Source: Sulfotelmatobacter sp963788225 (lineage in GTDB: Bacteria > Acidobacteriota > Terriglobia > Terriglobales > Acidobacteriaceae). Taken from it: a stretch of 64,000 bases of DNA. The stretch covers positions 62,001-126,000 of the forward strand of contig CAWBGI010000002.1 in NCBI GenBank assembly GCA_963788225.1. The letters run 5' to 3'. Positions 8,220-25,606 of this stretch are shown here, in pieces. The position numbers and the translations under genes were made by a program. The first letter of the stretch is position 1, and each line of letters starts with the position of its first letter. The notes beneath the pieces were generated by a model that ran no database searches, had not been told where the DNA came from, and saw nothing but the letters and a program-made list of their open reading frames with translations.

Positions 8220-9788
8220 TTATAGCGTCTGGCGCGCAGCAGTGCTTTTGCGTCTCGGTTTAGCAGCCGCGCTTGCCTCGGCGGAGGTGACCAGATGCAA
8301 GCGCATAAAGTTGGTGGAACCGGAAGCCTGGCGCGTGCCCGCGACCACGCCCAGCACGTCACCGGGCTTGAGCAGGCCGCGGCTTAACAACTCTTGCTCG
8401 GCCACATGTACCATGTGCTCCGCGGAAAGCGCCTGCGCGCACTTCATGGGATGCGCCCCCCAGTACAGGTTAGTGCGCTGGGCCACGGTGGGGTTGTGAG
8501 TAAAAGCGTAGATAGCGGCCTCTGGCCTGTATTTGGAAATCATGCGGGCGGTGTTGCCAGTCTCGGTGAAAACGGCGATGGCGCCCATGGGCAGGTCTTC
8601 GGCGGCGTGTGCGATGGATTCACAGATGGTTTCGGCAACCGAGAGGCCATGGCGGTCGCGGCGGCGGCGGGGCAGCGTGAACTCGCCCATGTTGCTCTCA
8701 GCCTCAATGACGATGCGCGACATCATGGCGACCGCCTCACGGGGATAGCGGCCGCTGGCAGTCTCCGCCGAAAGCATGACTGAATCGGTACCGTCGAAAA
8801 TGGCATTGGCCACGTCGCTGGCCTCGGCGCGCGTGGGGCGCGGGTTATCGATCATCGATTCGAGCATCTGCGTGGCCGTGATTACCGGCTTGCGCCAGAC
8901 GGCAGCGCGCCGGATCACATGCTTCTGAATGACCGGAACTTTTTCGGGCGCCATTTCGACGCCCAGATCGCCACGAGCGACCATCACTCCATCTGAAGCT
9001 TCGAGGATTTCTTCCAGGTGATCGATGGCCTGCGGCTTTTCGAGTTTGGCGATCAAGGGCGTGTCACTGCCGTGGCCGACGACAATTTGCTTGACCATGT
9101 TCACATCGGCCGCCGAGCGCACGAACGAGAGCGCGACCGCATCCACGCCGTGCTTGAGGCCGAACTCGAGGTCCTTGCGGTCTTTTTCGGTCATGGCGGG
9201 AATGGACAAAGCAGTTCCGGGCAGGTTGATGCCCTGATGTTCGCCCAGAGTTCCGCCGTTCAAGATGTCGCAGACGACATCCTTGCCGCGTACCGTGCGC
9301 ACGCGCAATTCGATGAGACCGTCGCGTAGAAGAATGCGCGCGCCGGCAGTGACTTCGCCGGCGAGATCGGGGAACGTGGTGGAAATGCGCGTGGGCGTGC
9401 CGGCGAGGTCGCGCGGGGTAATGATCACGGTCGAGCCGGTCTTCAGTTCGATCGGCTGGTGGTCAGTCAGGCGTCCAGTGCGGATCTTGGGGCCTTGCAG
9501 ATCCTGCAAGATGCAGACGGCGCGGTCTTCTTTTTCGGCAGCTTTGCGCAGGCGCTCGATGTTGCGCGCATGATCTTCGTGTGAGCCGTGAGAGAAATTC
9601 AGGCGGGCAACGTCCATGCCGAGGCGAAGCAGGTCGCGCATCGCAGCCTCGGAGTGGCAGGCGGGGCCGATGGTGCAGATGATCTTGGCGCGGCGGGTGG
9701 TGGGAGACAGGCTGCGCACCGGGGATGAAGAGACTGTCTCCGTGGGAAGGCAGCTCTCCGCCGCGGTTTTTGGCACGCCGGGCTTCAC
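8220..9788 (-). CDS. pyk: Pyruvate kinase
   Basis: Cytoplasmic glycolytic enzyme converting phosphoenolpyruvate and ADP to pyruvate and ATP. The 522-residue sequence shows TKIVCTIGP-type IICTIGPACHS near residue 36, ARLNFSHGSHEDH, LQDLQGPKIRTG, the catalytic and metal region VMVARGDLGVEMAPEKVP, and the signature ITATQMLESMIDNPRPTRAEASDVANA. A C-terminal regulatory domain is present. The GTG start shares its G with the last base of the upstream TAG stop (TAGTGA), so translation is probably coupled to the YihY gene. The N-terminal ~30 residues before the conserved core are unconserved. Confidence 0.97.
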   Translation of the reverse strand: MKPGVPKTAAESCLPTETVSSSPVRSLSPTTRRAKIICTIGPACHSEAAMRDLLRLGMDVARLNFSHGSHEDHARNIERLRKAAEKEDRAVCILQDLQGPKIRTGRLTDHQPIELKTGSTVIITPRDLAGTPTRISTTFPDLAGEVTAGARILLRDGLIELRVRTVRGKDVVCDILNGGTLGEHQGINLPGTALSIPAMTEKDRKDLEFGLKHGVDAVALSFVRSAADVNMVKQIVVGHGSDTPLIAKLEKPQAIDHLEEILEASDGVMVARGDLGVEMAPEKVPVIQKHVIRRAAVWRKPVITATQMLESMIDNPRPTRAEASDVANAIFDGTDSVMLSAETASGRYPREAVAMMSRIVIEAESNMGEFTLPRRRRDRHGLSVAETICESIAHAAEDLPMGAIAVFTETGNTARMISKYRPEAAIYAFTHNPTVAQRTNLYWGAHPMKCAQALSAEHMVHVAEQELLSRGLLKPGDVLGVVAGTRQASGSTNFMRLHLVTSAEASAAAKPRRKSTAARQTL

Positions 9789-10750
9789 TAGTCCGCCGCC
9801 TTAGGGCCGCTAATCGCAGTCAGTTCCTTCCCCAGCATGGCGCGGGGAAACAGCATGGCATTGAATTCTGCGCCCACGAGGATGACGAGCGAAACCATGT
9901 ACATCCAGACCAGCAGCGCGATGGCGGCGCCGAGCGATCCGTAAAGAATGCTGTAGTCAGCGTAGTGCCGCAGATAGAAACCGAACAGCAAAGTGGCCGA
10001 GAACCACATGGCAGTCGCAAGCGTCGCGCCCGGAATCACTGTATGCCAGGGCTGGGTACGAGGAACCGCATTGTGATAGATGAGCGCGATCACCGCGATG
10101 CTGGTCAGGGTCGCAATCAGCCAGCGGATAACCGTCCACATCAGCAGAATATACGGGCTGAATTCGCGCGCCGTGTAGAACAGAATGTCGGTTTCGATTT
10201 TGCTGCCGAAAGCCACTAGCAAAGTGGCAAAGGTCATGGGGAGCAGCGCAAAGATGACAAGGAGGAATGAGATCAGCCGCTCCTGCACCAATCCCCAGAT
10301 CTTCGGCAACTCGTAACAGCGGCGGAAGCCTTCCATCCACGAGATCATCACGCCCGAGGCAGTCCACAGGGTCAACAGAGACGTGGTGACAAGCAGCCCC
10401 ACCGGGCGTTGCTCCGCCCCCCGTAAAAAACTCATTGCCGCGTTGCTCCCAGTAGGAAGGATGCGGGAGAGTGCGTAAGTGATTTCACGCATGAAAGGCG
10501 CGCCTTTGCGCCAGGTCGCCAGCACCGATCCCACAACCAGAAGCGCAGGAAAGAAAGTAAGAATGGAGGAATAAGCGGAAGCTTTGGCGATTGAAAAGGC
10601 ATCGTGCTGGAAGGCACGCCAGACGGCCAACCGCAGAAGGCGCAGAAAGCGAAGCATCGCTGGCCCTAGCTTAGGGCCTGGAGGCGCGGGTTGCAACGAA
10701 GGAAGCGGGCCAGGTTCCTCGGTCGGCATGAGCTTTGGGTTTGCGTGCAT
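9788..10750 (-). CDS. YihY/virulence factor BrkB family membrane protein
   Basis: A 320-residue inner-membrane protein with about six helices. It has the family signatures AFSIAKASAYSSILTFFPALL near residue 60 and SILYGSLGAAIALLVWMYMV near residue 270. E. coli YihY was once misnamed RNase BN; the biochemical role of the family is not established. The N-terminal ~40 residues are proline-rich and cytosolic. It lies between rpoC and pyk, overlapping the pyk start by one base. A long inverted repeat separates it from rpoC. Confidence 0.85.
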   Translation of the reverse strand: MHANPKLMPTEEPGPLPSLQPAPPGPKLGPAMLRFLRLLRLAVWRAFQHDAFSIAKASAYSSILTFFPALLVVGSVLATWRKGAPFMREITYALSRILPTGSNAAMSFLRGAEQRPVGLLVTTSLLTLWTASGVMISWMEGFRRCYELPKIWGLVQERLISFLLVIFALLPMTFATLLVAFGSKIETDILFYTAREFSPYILLMWTVIRWLIATLTSIAVIALIYHNAVPRTQPWHTVIPGATLATAMWFSATLLFGFYLRHYADYSILYGSLGAAIALLVWMYMVSLVILVGAEFNAMLFPRAMLGKELTAISGPKAAD

Positions 10751-10776
10751 TAAGGCTTAGTAGCCTAGAACAGGTT

Positions 10777-10815
10777 CGGGGGCGAACTGGTTTATGGAAA
10801 CTTAGTTCGCCCCCG
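10777..10815 (-). terminator. 12-bp inverted repeat downstream of rpoC
   Basis: CGGGGGCGAACT at 10777-10788 pairs perfectly with AGTTCGCCCCCG at 10804-10815 across a 15-nt loop. It lies 19 nt after the rpoC stop. On the minus strand no U-run follows, whereas on the plus strand GATTTTACT follows, so it may be a factor-dependent end or an mRNA-stabilising hairpin rather than a classical terminator. Confidence 0.5.
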
Positions 10816-10834
10816 GATTTTACTGTAGTCAGGC

Positions 10835-15022
<4,188 letters not shown>

Positions 15023-15050
15023 GGTGTTCCTCCGCTTCCTGCTCTCAAGA

Positions 15051-15214
15051 GGCAGGGGCCAGGGATCAGGGGCCAGCTGCCAGTTTTTAATGTTCTGCGA
15101 TCGCCGAGAGCTCTTGCTCCGCAGAACTGTTCTTTCAGAATTCTCAGTGCAGTATCGCCACAGGCGGAATCAGAGTCCCACTGGTCCCTGACCCCTATCC
15201 CCTGGCCACTGGTC
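15051..15214. repeat. Inverted repeat element between rpoB and rpoC (family H)
   Basis: The left arm near 15051-15083 (GGGGCCAGGGATCAGGGGCC type) and the right arm near 15171-15214 (GGTCCCTGACCCCTATCCCC type) are approximate reverse complements. Between them is a second hairpin, GTTCTGCG...CGCAGAAC. The element fills the whole rpoB-rpoC spacer. Confidence 0.65.
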
Positions 15215-19684
<4,470 letters not shown>

Positions 19685-20154
19685 GAAACTCCCAATGTCA
19701 GGCGCAGCCGTGCGCTGCGATTACCCGCGGAATGTGGGGCGCCCATCGCGCCGCGCTACTAAGACTAAGACGTTGCTGCGAACCTGTTTACACCAGAAAC
19801 ACGACGGGGCGCCCGCAGGGACAAGCGTTCCCGCAGACGCCATGCAAGGCGTTTCGCCATTCTGAATTTGTTATCTTTCGCGCCAGTTCCTTCGGCCGTT
19901 TCCGTTCCGCCTGCCCACGGAACAGTGCCCAAGCTTCCCTGCGGGTCTCGCCCGCGATTGAGTGAGGCCAGGGGAAGCGGTGTTATATAGATGCTAACAC
20001 CACCGCCCCGGCTTCACAACCTAGAACGTGAATATTTCTGAGGCTTGCAGGTAGCGCCGGCCTCTGGCCGGCTGTCGCGAGGGCGTCTCGCCCTCGCACT
20101 TCGGCGGCGAGACGCCGCCTCGACAGCCGCCGGGACGGGCGGCGCTACTAAAGC
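19685..20154. other. Long rplL-rpoB spacer
   Basis: Unusually long for this operon. The part nearest rplL (about 20045-20153) is a GC-rich clover-like repeat. Around 19979-20012 there is an imperfect inverted repeat (gcggtgtta...taacaccaccgc) enclosing TATATA; this could be an internal promoter or an attenuator hairpin for rpoB, but neither is convincing. No ORF in the remainder looks coding. Confidence 0.4.
20050..20153 (-). repeat. GC-rich clover-like hairpin repeat (family B copy 1)
   Basis: The outer stem GTAGCGCCG...CGGCGCTAC encloses sub-hairpins GAGGGCG-tct-CGCCCTC, GGCGGCG-aga-CGCCGCC and CGACAGCC/GGCTGTCG. On the minus strand it begins a few bases after the rplL stop codon. A second member lies at 25465-25606, next to tuf. 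Confidence 0.75.
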
Positions 20155-20532
20155 CTACTTCACTTCGACGACAGCGCCAGCCTCGGTAAACTTCTTCTTG
20201 ATGGTCTCGGCTTCGTCCTTGGAAACGCCTTCCTTGATGTTCTTGGGCGCTCCATCCACCAGTTCCTTGGCTTCCTTCAAGCCGAGGCTGGTGACCTCGC
20301 GGACGGCCTTGATTACATTGATCTTATTGGCACCGACTTCCTTCAGGACGACGGTAAACTCGGTCTTTTCCTCGGCCGGAGCCGCGGCCGCCGCCCCGCC
20401 CCCGGCCACCATAACGGGAGCCGCGGCTGCCGCCGACACTCCCAGCCGCGCTTCCAGTTTCTTCACCAGTTGCGCCGCATCCAGCAGCGACAAGGCTACG
20501 ATTGAGTCTTCCAACTGTTGCAGGTCTGCCAT
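20155..20532 (-). CDS. rplL: 50S ribosomal protein L7/L12
   Basis: A 125-residue acidic stalk protein of the large ribosomal subunit that recruits translation factors. The N-terminal dimerisation domain (about residues 1-35), an Ala/Gly-rich flexible hinge (residues ~36-57) and the C-terminal factor-binding domain (FTVVLKEVGANKINVIKAVR, then LGLKEAKELVDGAPKNIKEG) are all present. Length is typical. It follows rplJ in the same direction; downstream is a family B repeat before rpoB. Confidence 0.97.
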   Translation of the reverse strand: MADLQQLEDSIVALSLLDAAQLVKKLEARLGVSAAAAAPVMVAGGGAAAAAPAEEKTEFTVVLKEVGANKINVIKAVREVTSLGLKEAKELVDGAPKNIKEGVSKDEAETIKKKFTEAGAVVEVK

Positions 20533-20682
20533 GTTAAGTTCTCCACTTTTCGAGTTATGAATTTGCTTACTTTCGCTATCCGTGGGCCGGGTTTCCAGTG
20601 CGGCAGGCTCATCTCCGGGCGCCAGACAACGCCCAGATCAGAACCGCGCAACCCCTGACTTCCGGATAACCAAATCTTGCTA

Positions 20683-20779
20683 TTTAGCGATTGAGCCATC
20701 GGGCGATTGAGCGATTGGAAAACCTTGAGACGGCCTAAGGTCTTCAATCGCCCAATCACCAAATCGCAAAATCACTCAA
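20683..20779 (-). repeat. Octamer-built stem-loop starting at the rplJ stop codon (family A copy 1)
   Basis: On the minus strand the rplJ stop is contained in AATTGA, and octamers ATTGAGTG, ATTTTGCG, ATTTGGTG, ATTGGGCG and ATTGAAGA follow. After a short loop comes a complementary arm of similar octamers in the inverse sense, forming a long imperfect stem between rplJ and rplL. Confidence 0.8.
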
Positions 20780-21309
20780 TTCCCCGCGAACTTGCCTTTC
20801 TCCACGCCCTGCCCCAGCACCACCGCGACATCGCGTCCGACCGCATTCATCACCGTAACCAGCCGCTGCGCCGGCGCATTAATCAGGAACAGCAGCTTGG
20901 AGTAGATCTCTTCCTTCGACGGCATGCTGGCCAGCGCTTCGATCTCTTTGATCGAAATCACGCGGCCCTCGACCACGCCCACCTTGAAGGTGAACTCGGG
21001 CGTATCTTTAGCGTACTTGGTCAGCGCCTTGGCCATGGCCACGGGATCGCCCGTGGTGTAGGCGATCGAAGTCACTCCGGCCAGGTTCTTCAGCCCTTCC
21101 TCGATCTTGGTGCCCTTGGCGGCGCGCTCGGCCAGCGTGTTTTTCACGACCTGATACTTCGCACCAGCCCCGCGCAGAGCCTTCCGCAGTTCGTAATCCT
21201 TGGCCACCGTCAGCTTGCTGTAGGTAGCCACAACCGCGTTAGAAACGTTCTTCAGCTCCGCGCTCAGCTTCTCAACCTGTTCCCTCTTCCTAGCTTTAGT
21301 AACCGGCAT
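20776..21309 (-). CDS. rplJ: 50S ribosomal protein L10
   Basis: A 177-residue protein that anchors L7/L12 dimers to the ribosome as the stalk base. Typical segments are KAREREQVEKLSAELKN-like KARKREQVEKL at the N-terminus, VVATYSKLTVAKDYELRKAL, YQVVKNTLAERAA and the C-terminal helix for L12 binding. The ATG at 21309 fits the family length. The stop codon TGA lies inside the first unit of the octamer repeat that follows. The 77-nt leader before it contains two small hairpins (ggacgg...ccgtcc-like and ggcgct-tc-agcgcc) that may belong to autogenous control; this is an inference. Confidence 0.96.
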   Translation of the reverse strand: MPVTKARKREQVEKLSAELKNVSNAVVATYSKLTVAKDYELRKALRGAGAKYQVVKNTLAERAAKGTKIEEGLKNLAGVTSIAYTTGDPVAMAKALTKYAKDTPEFTFKVGVVEGRVISIKEIEALASMPSKEEIYSKLLFLINAPAQRLVTVMNAVGRDVAVVLGQGVEKGKFAGN

Positions 21310-21386
21310 TGCGTAGTCCTCGCATGATCTCGTGTGCTCGTGTGGGACGGACGCATTTCGTCCGCCCTGGCGCTTCAGCGCCGACG

Positions 21387-22094
21387 TTAAGCCTTAGCTG
21401 CATTCTCAATCGGAGCGGTATCCAGCAAAATCCCCGGCCCCATGGTCGAACTTAACGTGCAGCCCTTGATGTACTTTCCCTTCGCCACCGACGGCTTGGC
21501 CTTGATCACGCTGGTGATCAGGACGGTCGCATTCTCGATGAGCTTGTCAGGCGAGAACGAAATCTTCCCCACCGGACAGTGCACCAGCGCAGTCTTGTCG
21601 GTGCGGAACTCGACCTTGCCGGCTTTTACCTCCTGCACCGCCTTGCCCACGTCAAACGTCACCGTGCCCGTCTTCGGATTCGGCATCAGGCCCTTGGGAC
21701 CAAGAATCTTGCCCAGCCGTCCAACCGATTTCATCACATCCGGTGTGGCGATCAGCGCGTCGAAATCGGTCCAGTTTTCCTTGGTGATCTTCTCGACCAT
21801 CTCCTCGCCGCCCGCGAAATCGGCGCCCGCGGCTTCCGCCTCTCGAACCTTGTCGCCGGAAGCAATCACCAAAACCTTCTTCGACTTCCCCAGCCCGTGC
21901 GGCAACACCACAGTGCCACGCACCATCTGGTCGGCGTGTTTGGGATCGACGCCCAGCCGCAACGTGACCTCAACCGTCTCATCAAATTTCGCAAACTTGA
22001 CTTTCTGCAGCAGCGGAACCGCATCCTGCAGAAGGTAGGAGCGATGCTCGACTGCCGCATGCGCCTTGGCGATATTCTTTCCTTCTTTTTTCAT
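21387..22094 (-). CDS. rplA: 50S ribosomal protein L1
   Basis: A 235-residue rRNA-binding protein of the L1 stalk, also a translational repressor of its own operon in bacteria studied. Conserved blocks: FDETVEVTLRLGVDPKHADQ, VRGTVVLPHGLGK, LGKILGPKGLMPNPKTGTV and the C-terminal GKYIKGCTLSSTMGPG. The frame continues upstream to 22115, but the ATG at 22094 is preceded by GAGGAAA at proper distance and gives the family length, so it was chosen. It lies between rplK and rplJ. Confidence 0.96.
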   Translation of the reverse strand: MKKEGKNIAKAHAAVEHRSYLLQDAVPLLQKVKFAKFDETVEVTLRLGVDPKHADQMVRGTVVLPHGLGKSKKVLVIASGDKVREAEAAGADFAGGEEMVEKITKENWTDFDALIATPDVMKSVGRLGKILGPKGLMPNPKTGTVTFDVGKAVQEVKAGKVEFRTDKTALVHCPVGKISFSPDKLIENATVLITSVIKAKPSVAKGKYIKGCTLSSTMGPGILLDTAPIENAAKA

Positions 22095-22152
22095 TTCACT
22101 TTCCTCGTCTCCCACCGCTAACCGGAGCTTCGATCAGCCGTGGTGCATTTGA

Positions 22153-22239
22153 CTATTGAGCCATTGCGCGATTTGGCGATTGTGTGATTGAAGTTCCAAG
22201 GCCGGTTTTCAATCACCAAATCACCCGATCACTCAATTA
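22153..22239 (-). repeat. Octamer-built stem-loop starting at the rplK stop codon (family A copy 2)
   Basis: Minus strand: the rplK stop TAA overlaps the first unit ATTGAGTG, followed by ATCGGGTG, ATTTGGTG and ATTGAAAA. After a ~17-nt loop a complementary arm of octamers (CTTCAATCACACAATCGCC type) follows. It fills most of the rplK-rplA spacer. Confidence 0.8.
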
Positions 22240-22668
22240 CCCAATGACTTCGATTCCCATCGACCGCGCCGTGCCGCGAACGCTCTTAATCGCGGCATCA
22301 ATGGAAGCGGCGTTCAGATCAGGCATCTTCTGCTTCGCAATATCTTCCACCTGCTTCAACGAAACCTTGCCAACCTTGTCCTTGTTCGGCGTGCCCGAGC
22401 CCTTGGCGATGCCCGCGGCCCGCTTCAGCAGAATCGAGGCTGGCGGAGTCTTGGTGATGAAGGTGAACGACCGGTCGCTGTAAACCGAAACCACGACCGG
22501 GATGATCAGTCCCTCCATCTCTTTCTGGTTCGTCCGCGCGTTGAACTGCTTGCAGAACTCCATGATGTTGATCTGCGCCTGCCCCAGTGCCGGACCGACC
22601 GGCGGCGCCGGAGTCGCCTTGCCCGCCGCAATCTGCAACTTTACGAAACCTGTAACCTTCTTTGCCAT
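22237..22668 (-). CDS. rplK: 50S ribosomal protein L11
   Basis: A 143-residue protein of the GTPase-associated centre of the large subunit. The sequence is canonical: VKLQIAAGKATPAPPVGPAL, GQAQINIMEFCKQFNA, the proline-rich linker, and the rRNA-binding domain with TPPASILLKRAAG and C-terminal ARSMGIEVIG. Its ribosome-binding site (GAAGGA region) lies directly after the single-arm octamer repeat behind nusG. It is cotranscribed with nusG and rplA. Confidence 0.97.
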   Translation of the reverse strand: MAKKVTGFVKLQIAAGKATPAPPVGPALGQAQINIMEFCKQFNARTNQKEMEGLIIPVVVSVYSDRSFTFITKTPPASILLKRAAGIAKGSGTPNKDKVGKVSLKQVEDIAKQKMPDLNAASIDAAIKSVRGTARSMGIEVIG

Positions 22669-22685
22669 CTAAGATTTCCTTCGGT

Positions 22686-22728
22686 TTTCAATTACCAAAT
22701 TACAAAATTACCCAATTACAAAATTCTT
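22686..22728 (-). repeat. Single-arm octamer repeat between nusG and rplK (family A copy 3)
   Basis: Starting two bases after the nusG TAA stop, minus strand: ATTTTGTA, ATTGGGTA, ATTTTGTA, ATTTGGTA, ATTGAAAA, then directly the rplK ribosome-binding site. Only one arm is present, so no long hairpin can form. Confidence 0.75.
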
Positions 22729-23360
22729 TACGCCACCTTCTCCACCTGGTTGAACTCCAACTCCACCGGCGTCGAGCGGCCGAAAATCGTCACCATCACC
22801 TTCAGCGTTTCGCGATCCTCGTTTACTTCGTCCACAATGCCCTGGAAGGTCGCGAACGGCCCCTCGGAAATGCGCACGGTTTCGTTCTTCTCGAACTTCA
22901 CCTTCAACTTAGGCTTCTCGCGGCTGTCCGCCACTTTGTAGACGATGTGCTGCACTTCTTCGTCGGAAAGCGGCGTGGGCTGCTGCCCCGTCCCTACGAA
23001 CCCGGTCACGCGCGGCGTGGACTTCACCACGTGCCACACGTGATCGTCCATGTCCATTTCCACCAACACGTAGCCGGGATAGAACATGCGTTCGGACGTA
23101 TATTTCTTGCCGCCGCGCACTTCCGTGACCGATTCGGTCGGGATCAGCACTTTGCCGATCTTTTCCTGCAGGCCGAAAGCCTGCACGCGCGACTCCAGCG
23201 ACTCCTTCACCTTGCGCTCAAACCCGGAATAGGAGTGGATGATGTACCACTTCATATTCGGATTGCGAGGCGGCTCGCTGGTAGCGGCAACACCTTCCGC
23301 GCCGGGCGACTGCTCCCCGCTTGCGGCCACTTCGTTTTTTTCTTCATCCTGCATGATCAA
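22728..23360 (-). CDS. nusG: Transcription termination/antitermination factor NusG
   Basis: RNA polymerase elongation factor that binds the clamp and links to Rho or ribosomal S10. The NGN domain starts at MKWYIIHSYSGFERKVKESL (about residue 36) and the C-terminal KOW domain is recognisable (VRISEGPFATFQGIVDEVNE to the end). A 35-residue acidic, low-complexity extension (EEKNEVAASGEQSPGAEG) precedes the NGN domain and is not found in E. coli NusG. Total 210 residues; the start may be the first or third codon. Located between secE and rplK as in most bacteria. Confidence 0.96.
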   Translation of the reverse strand: MIMQDEEKNEVAASGEQSPGAEGVAATSEPPRNPNMKWYIIHSYSGFERKVKESLESRVQAFGLQEKIGKVLIPTESVTEVRGGKKYTSERMFYPGYVLVEMDMDDHVWHVVKSTPRVTGFVGTGQQPTPLSDEEVQHIVYKVADSREKPKLKVKFEKNETVRISEGPFATFQGIVDEVNEDRETLKVMVTIFGRSTPVELEFNQVEKVA

Positions 23361-23381
23361 ATTGAACTCCGCTTTGCGCCT

Positions 23382-23642
23382 TTATGACTTAGGGCCCCCG
23401 AAATAGCCGTACAAGAGGTTGACGGCCCTCTGAATCACGTTGTCGATAACGAAAAAATAGACGCCAAAAATAAATACCGTGATCACCACCACCGCAGTAG
23501 TGCCGCGCACTTCCTTCCATGACGGCGCGGTGACCTTGCGCATCTCGGTCCGCACATCGTTGTAAAACGACTTGGCTTTCTCCGGCCAGACTTTGAGCCG
23601 GTCTACAAAACTCTCGCCAGCGGTTGCGATCGAGGTTGGCAT
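23382..23642 (-). CDS. secE: Preprotein translocase subunit SecE
   Basis: Small essential subunit of the SecYEG channel. With the ATG at 23642 the protein has 86 residues: an amphipathic cytosolic helix (YNDVRTEMRKVTAPSWKEV) with the conserved K-V-x-W/P-x-x-x-E pattern, followed by one transmembrane helix (TTAVVVITVFIFGVYFFVID). The reading frame extends to 23729 but would then cover the tRNA-Trp 3' end, so that start is rejected. The codon at 23642 has GTGGAG upstream; an ATG at 23663 is an alternative. Confidence 0.92.
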   Translation of the reverse strand: MPTSIATAGESFVDRLKVWPEKAKSFYNDVRTEMRKVTAPSWKEVRGTTAVVVITVFIFGVYFFVIDNVIQRAVNLLYGYFGGPKS

Positions 23643-23699
23643 CTTCTTAGTCTCCACTCCCATACTGCTCTGGCCCTTTCCCTGCGTCCTCCAAAAGTC

Positions 23700-23775
23700 T
23701 GGCAGGGGCGGAGGGATTCGAACCCCCAAGTCCGGTTTTGGAGACCGGCAGTTTAACCGTTGAGCTTACGCCCCT
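23700..23775 (-). tRNA. tRNA-Trp (anticodon CCA)
   Basis: Minus strand: acceptor AGGGGCG pairs with CGCCCCT, the anticodon stem CCGGT/ACCGG encloses loop CTCCAAA, and the T-arm GGTTCGAATCC is present. The 3' CCA is encoded. Between rpmG and secE, its usual bacterial position. Confidence 0.97.
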
Positions 23776-23779
23776 GAGT

Positions 23780-23877
23780 TCATTGAGTGATTTTGTGATC
23801 GGGTCATTGAGTGATTGAAAACCTGTCGTGCGGGGTTTTTCAATCGCAAAATCACCCGATCACTCAATCGCTCAATT
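23780..23877 (-). repeat. Octamer-built stem-loop between rpmG and tRNA-Trp (family A copy 4)
   Basis: Minus strand: the rpmG TAA stop overlaps ATTGAGCG, then ATTGAGTG, ATCGGGTG, ATTTTGCG, ATTGAAAA, a ~14-nt loop, then an inverted arm TTTTCAATCACTCAATGACC and further units ending a few bases before tRNA-Trp. This is the longest and most regular copy in the window. Confidence 0.85.
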
Positions 23878-24028
23878 ATTTCACTTCTTTGTGCGGCGTA
23901 TGCTTGCGGCAACGGCGGCAGAACTTCTTGAACTCCAGCCGCTCCGTTGTCGTCTTCCGGTTCTTGGTAGTCGAATAATTCCGCTCTTTGCAATCACCGC
24001 ACTGCAACGTAACAATCTCTCGGGGCAT
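23876..24028 (-). CDS. rpmG: 50S ribosomal protein L33
   Basis: A 50-residue ribosomal protein starting at MPREIVTLQC. The zinc-ribbon pairs CGDC (near residue 9) and CRRC (near residue 36) are intact, so this is the zinc-containing (C+) form. The longer open frame to 24070 has no support. Located between tuf and tRNA-Trp, as in many bacteria. The stop codon TAA forms part of the following octamer repeat. Confidence 0.95.
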   Translation of the reverse strand: MPREIVTLQCGDCKERNYSTTKNRKTTTERLEFKKFCRRCRKHTPHKEVK

Positions 24029-24257
24029 AAATACAACTCCTAGCTCTTGGCTTCTAGCCTTCCAAACCAACTCAGCACTGGCATCTTGCCCGCGCCGAAA
24101 GTCACATGACGCTGTCCTTGGGCTTCGAGTTAATCTCCTCCTTAACCCAATCGTACTTAGCGCCCAAAAACTCCAGCACTCCGCAAATTAGCCACCAAAT
24201 TACCTCCAACAGCCATCCCATAAAACACCTGCTGATGGGCCAACCTGCTGACAGCAG

Positions 24258-25445
<1,188 letters not shown>

Positions 25446-25464
25446 ATTCGTCCTTTGTAGCTTC

Positions 25465-25606
25465 TCCGTAGCGCCGGCGTCCCCGCCGGCTGTCGCGCGG
25501 GCGTCCCGCCCGCGCCATCGTTCGGCACATCAGCTTGTGCCGAACCAATCTTCCGTTGCCGCGGGCTATCGCCCGCTACTAGGCCGGCGAGACGCCGGCG
25601 CTACTA
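25465..25606 (-). repeat. GC-rich clover-like hairpin repeat (family B copy 2)
   Basis: Outer arms GTAGCGCCGGCG and CGCCGGCGCTAC enclose sub-hairpins GCCGGCG...CGCCGGC, CGCGGGCG-tcc-CGCCCGCG, TTCGGCACA...TGTGCCGAA and GCGGGC...GCCCGC. On the minus strand it starts right at the TAG stop of the upstream small gene (TACTAGTAGCGCC) and ends ~20 bp before tuf. Confidence 0.8.

Noticed and set aside
23643..23729. Upstream extension of secE
   Set aside because: The extra N-terminal residues are encoded by the 3' part of tRNA-Trp.
20683..23877. CRISPR array in the octamer-repeat spacers
   Set aside because: Units are 8 nt, contiguous without spacers, in palindromic arms; no cas gene is present.
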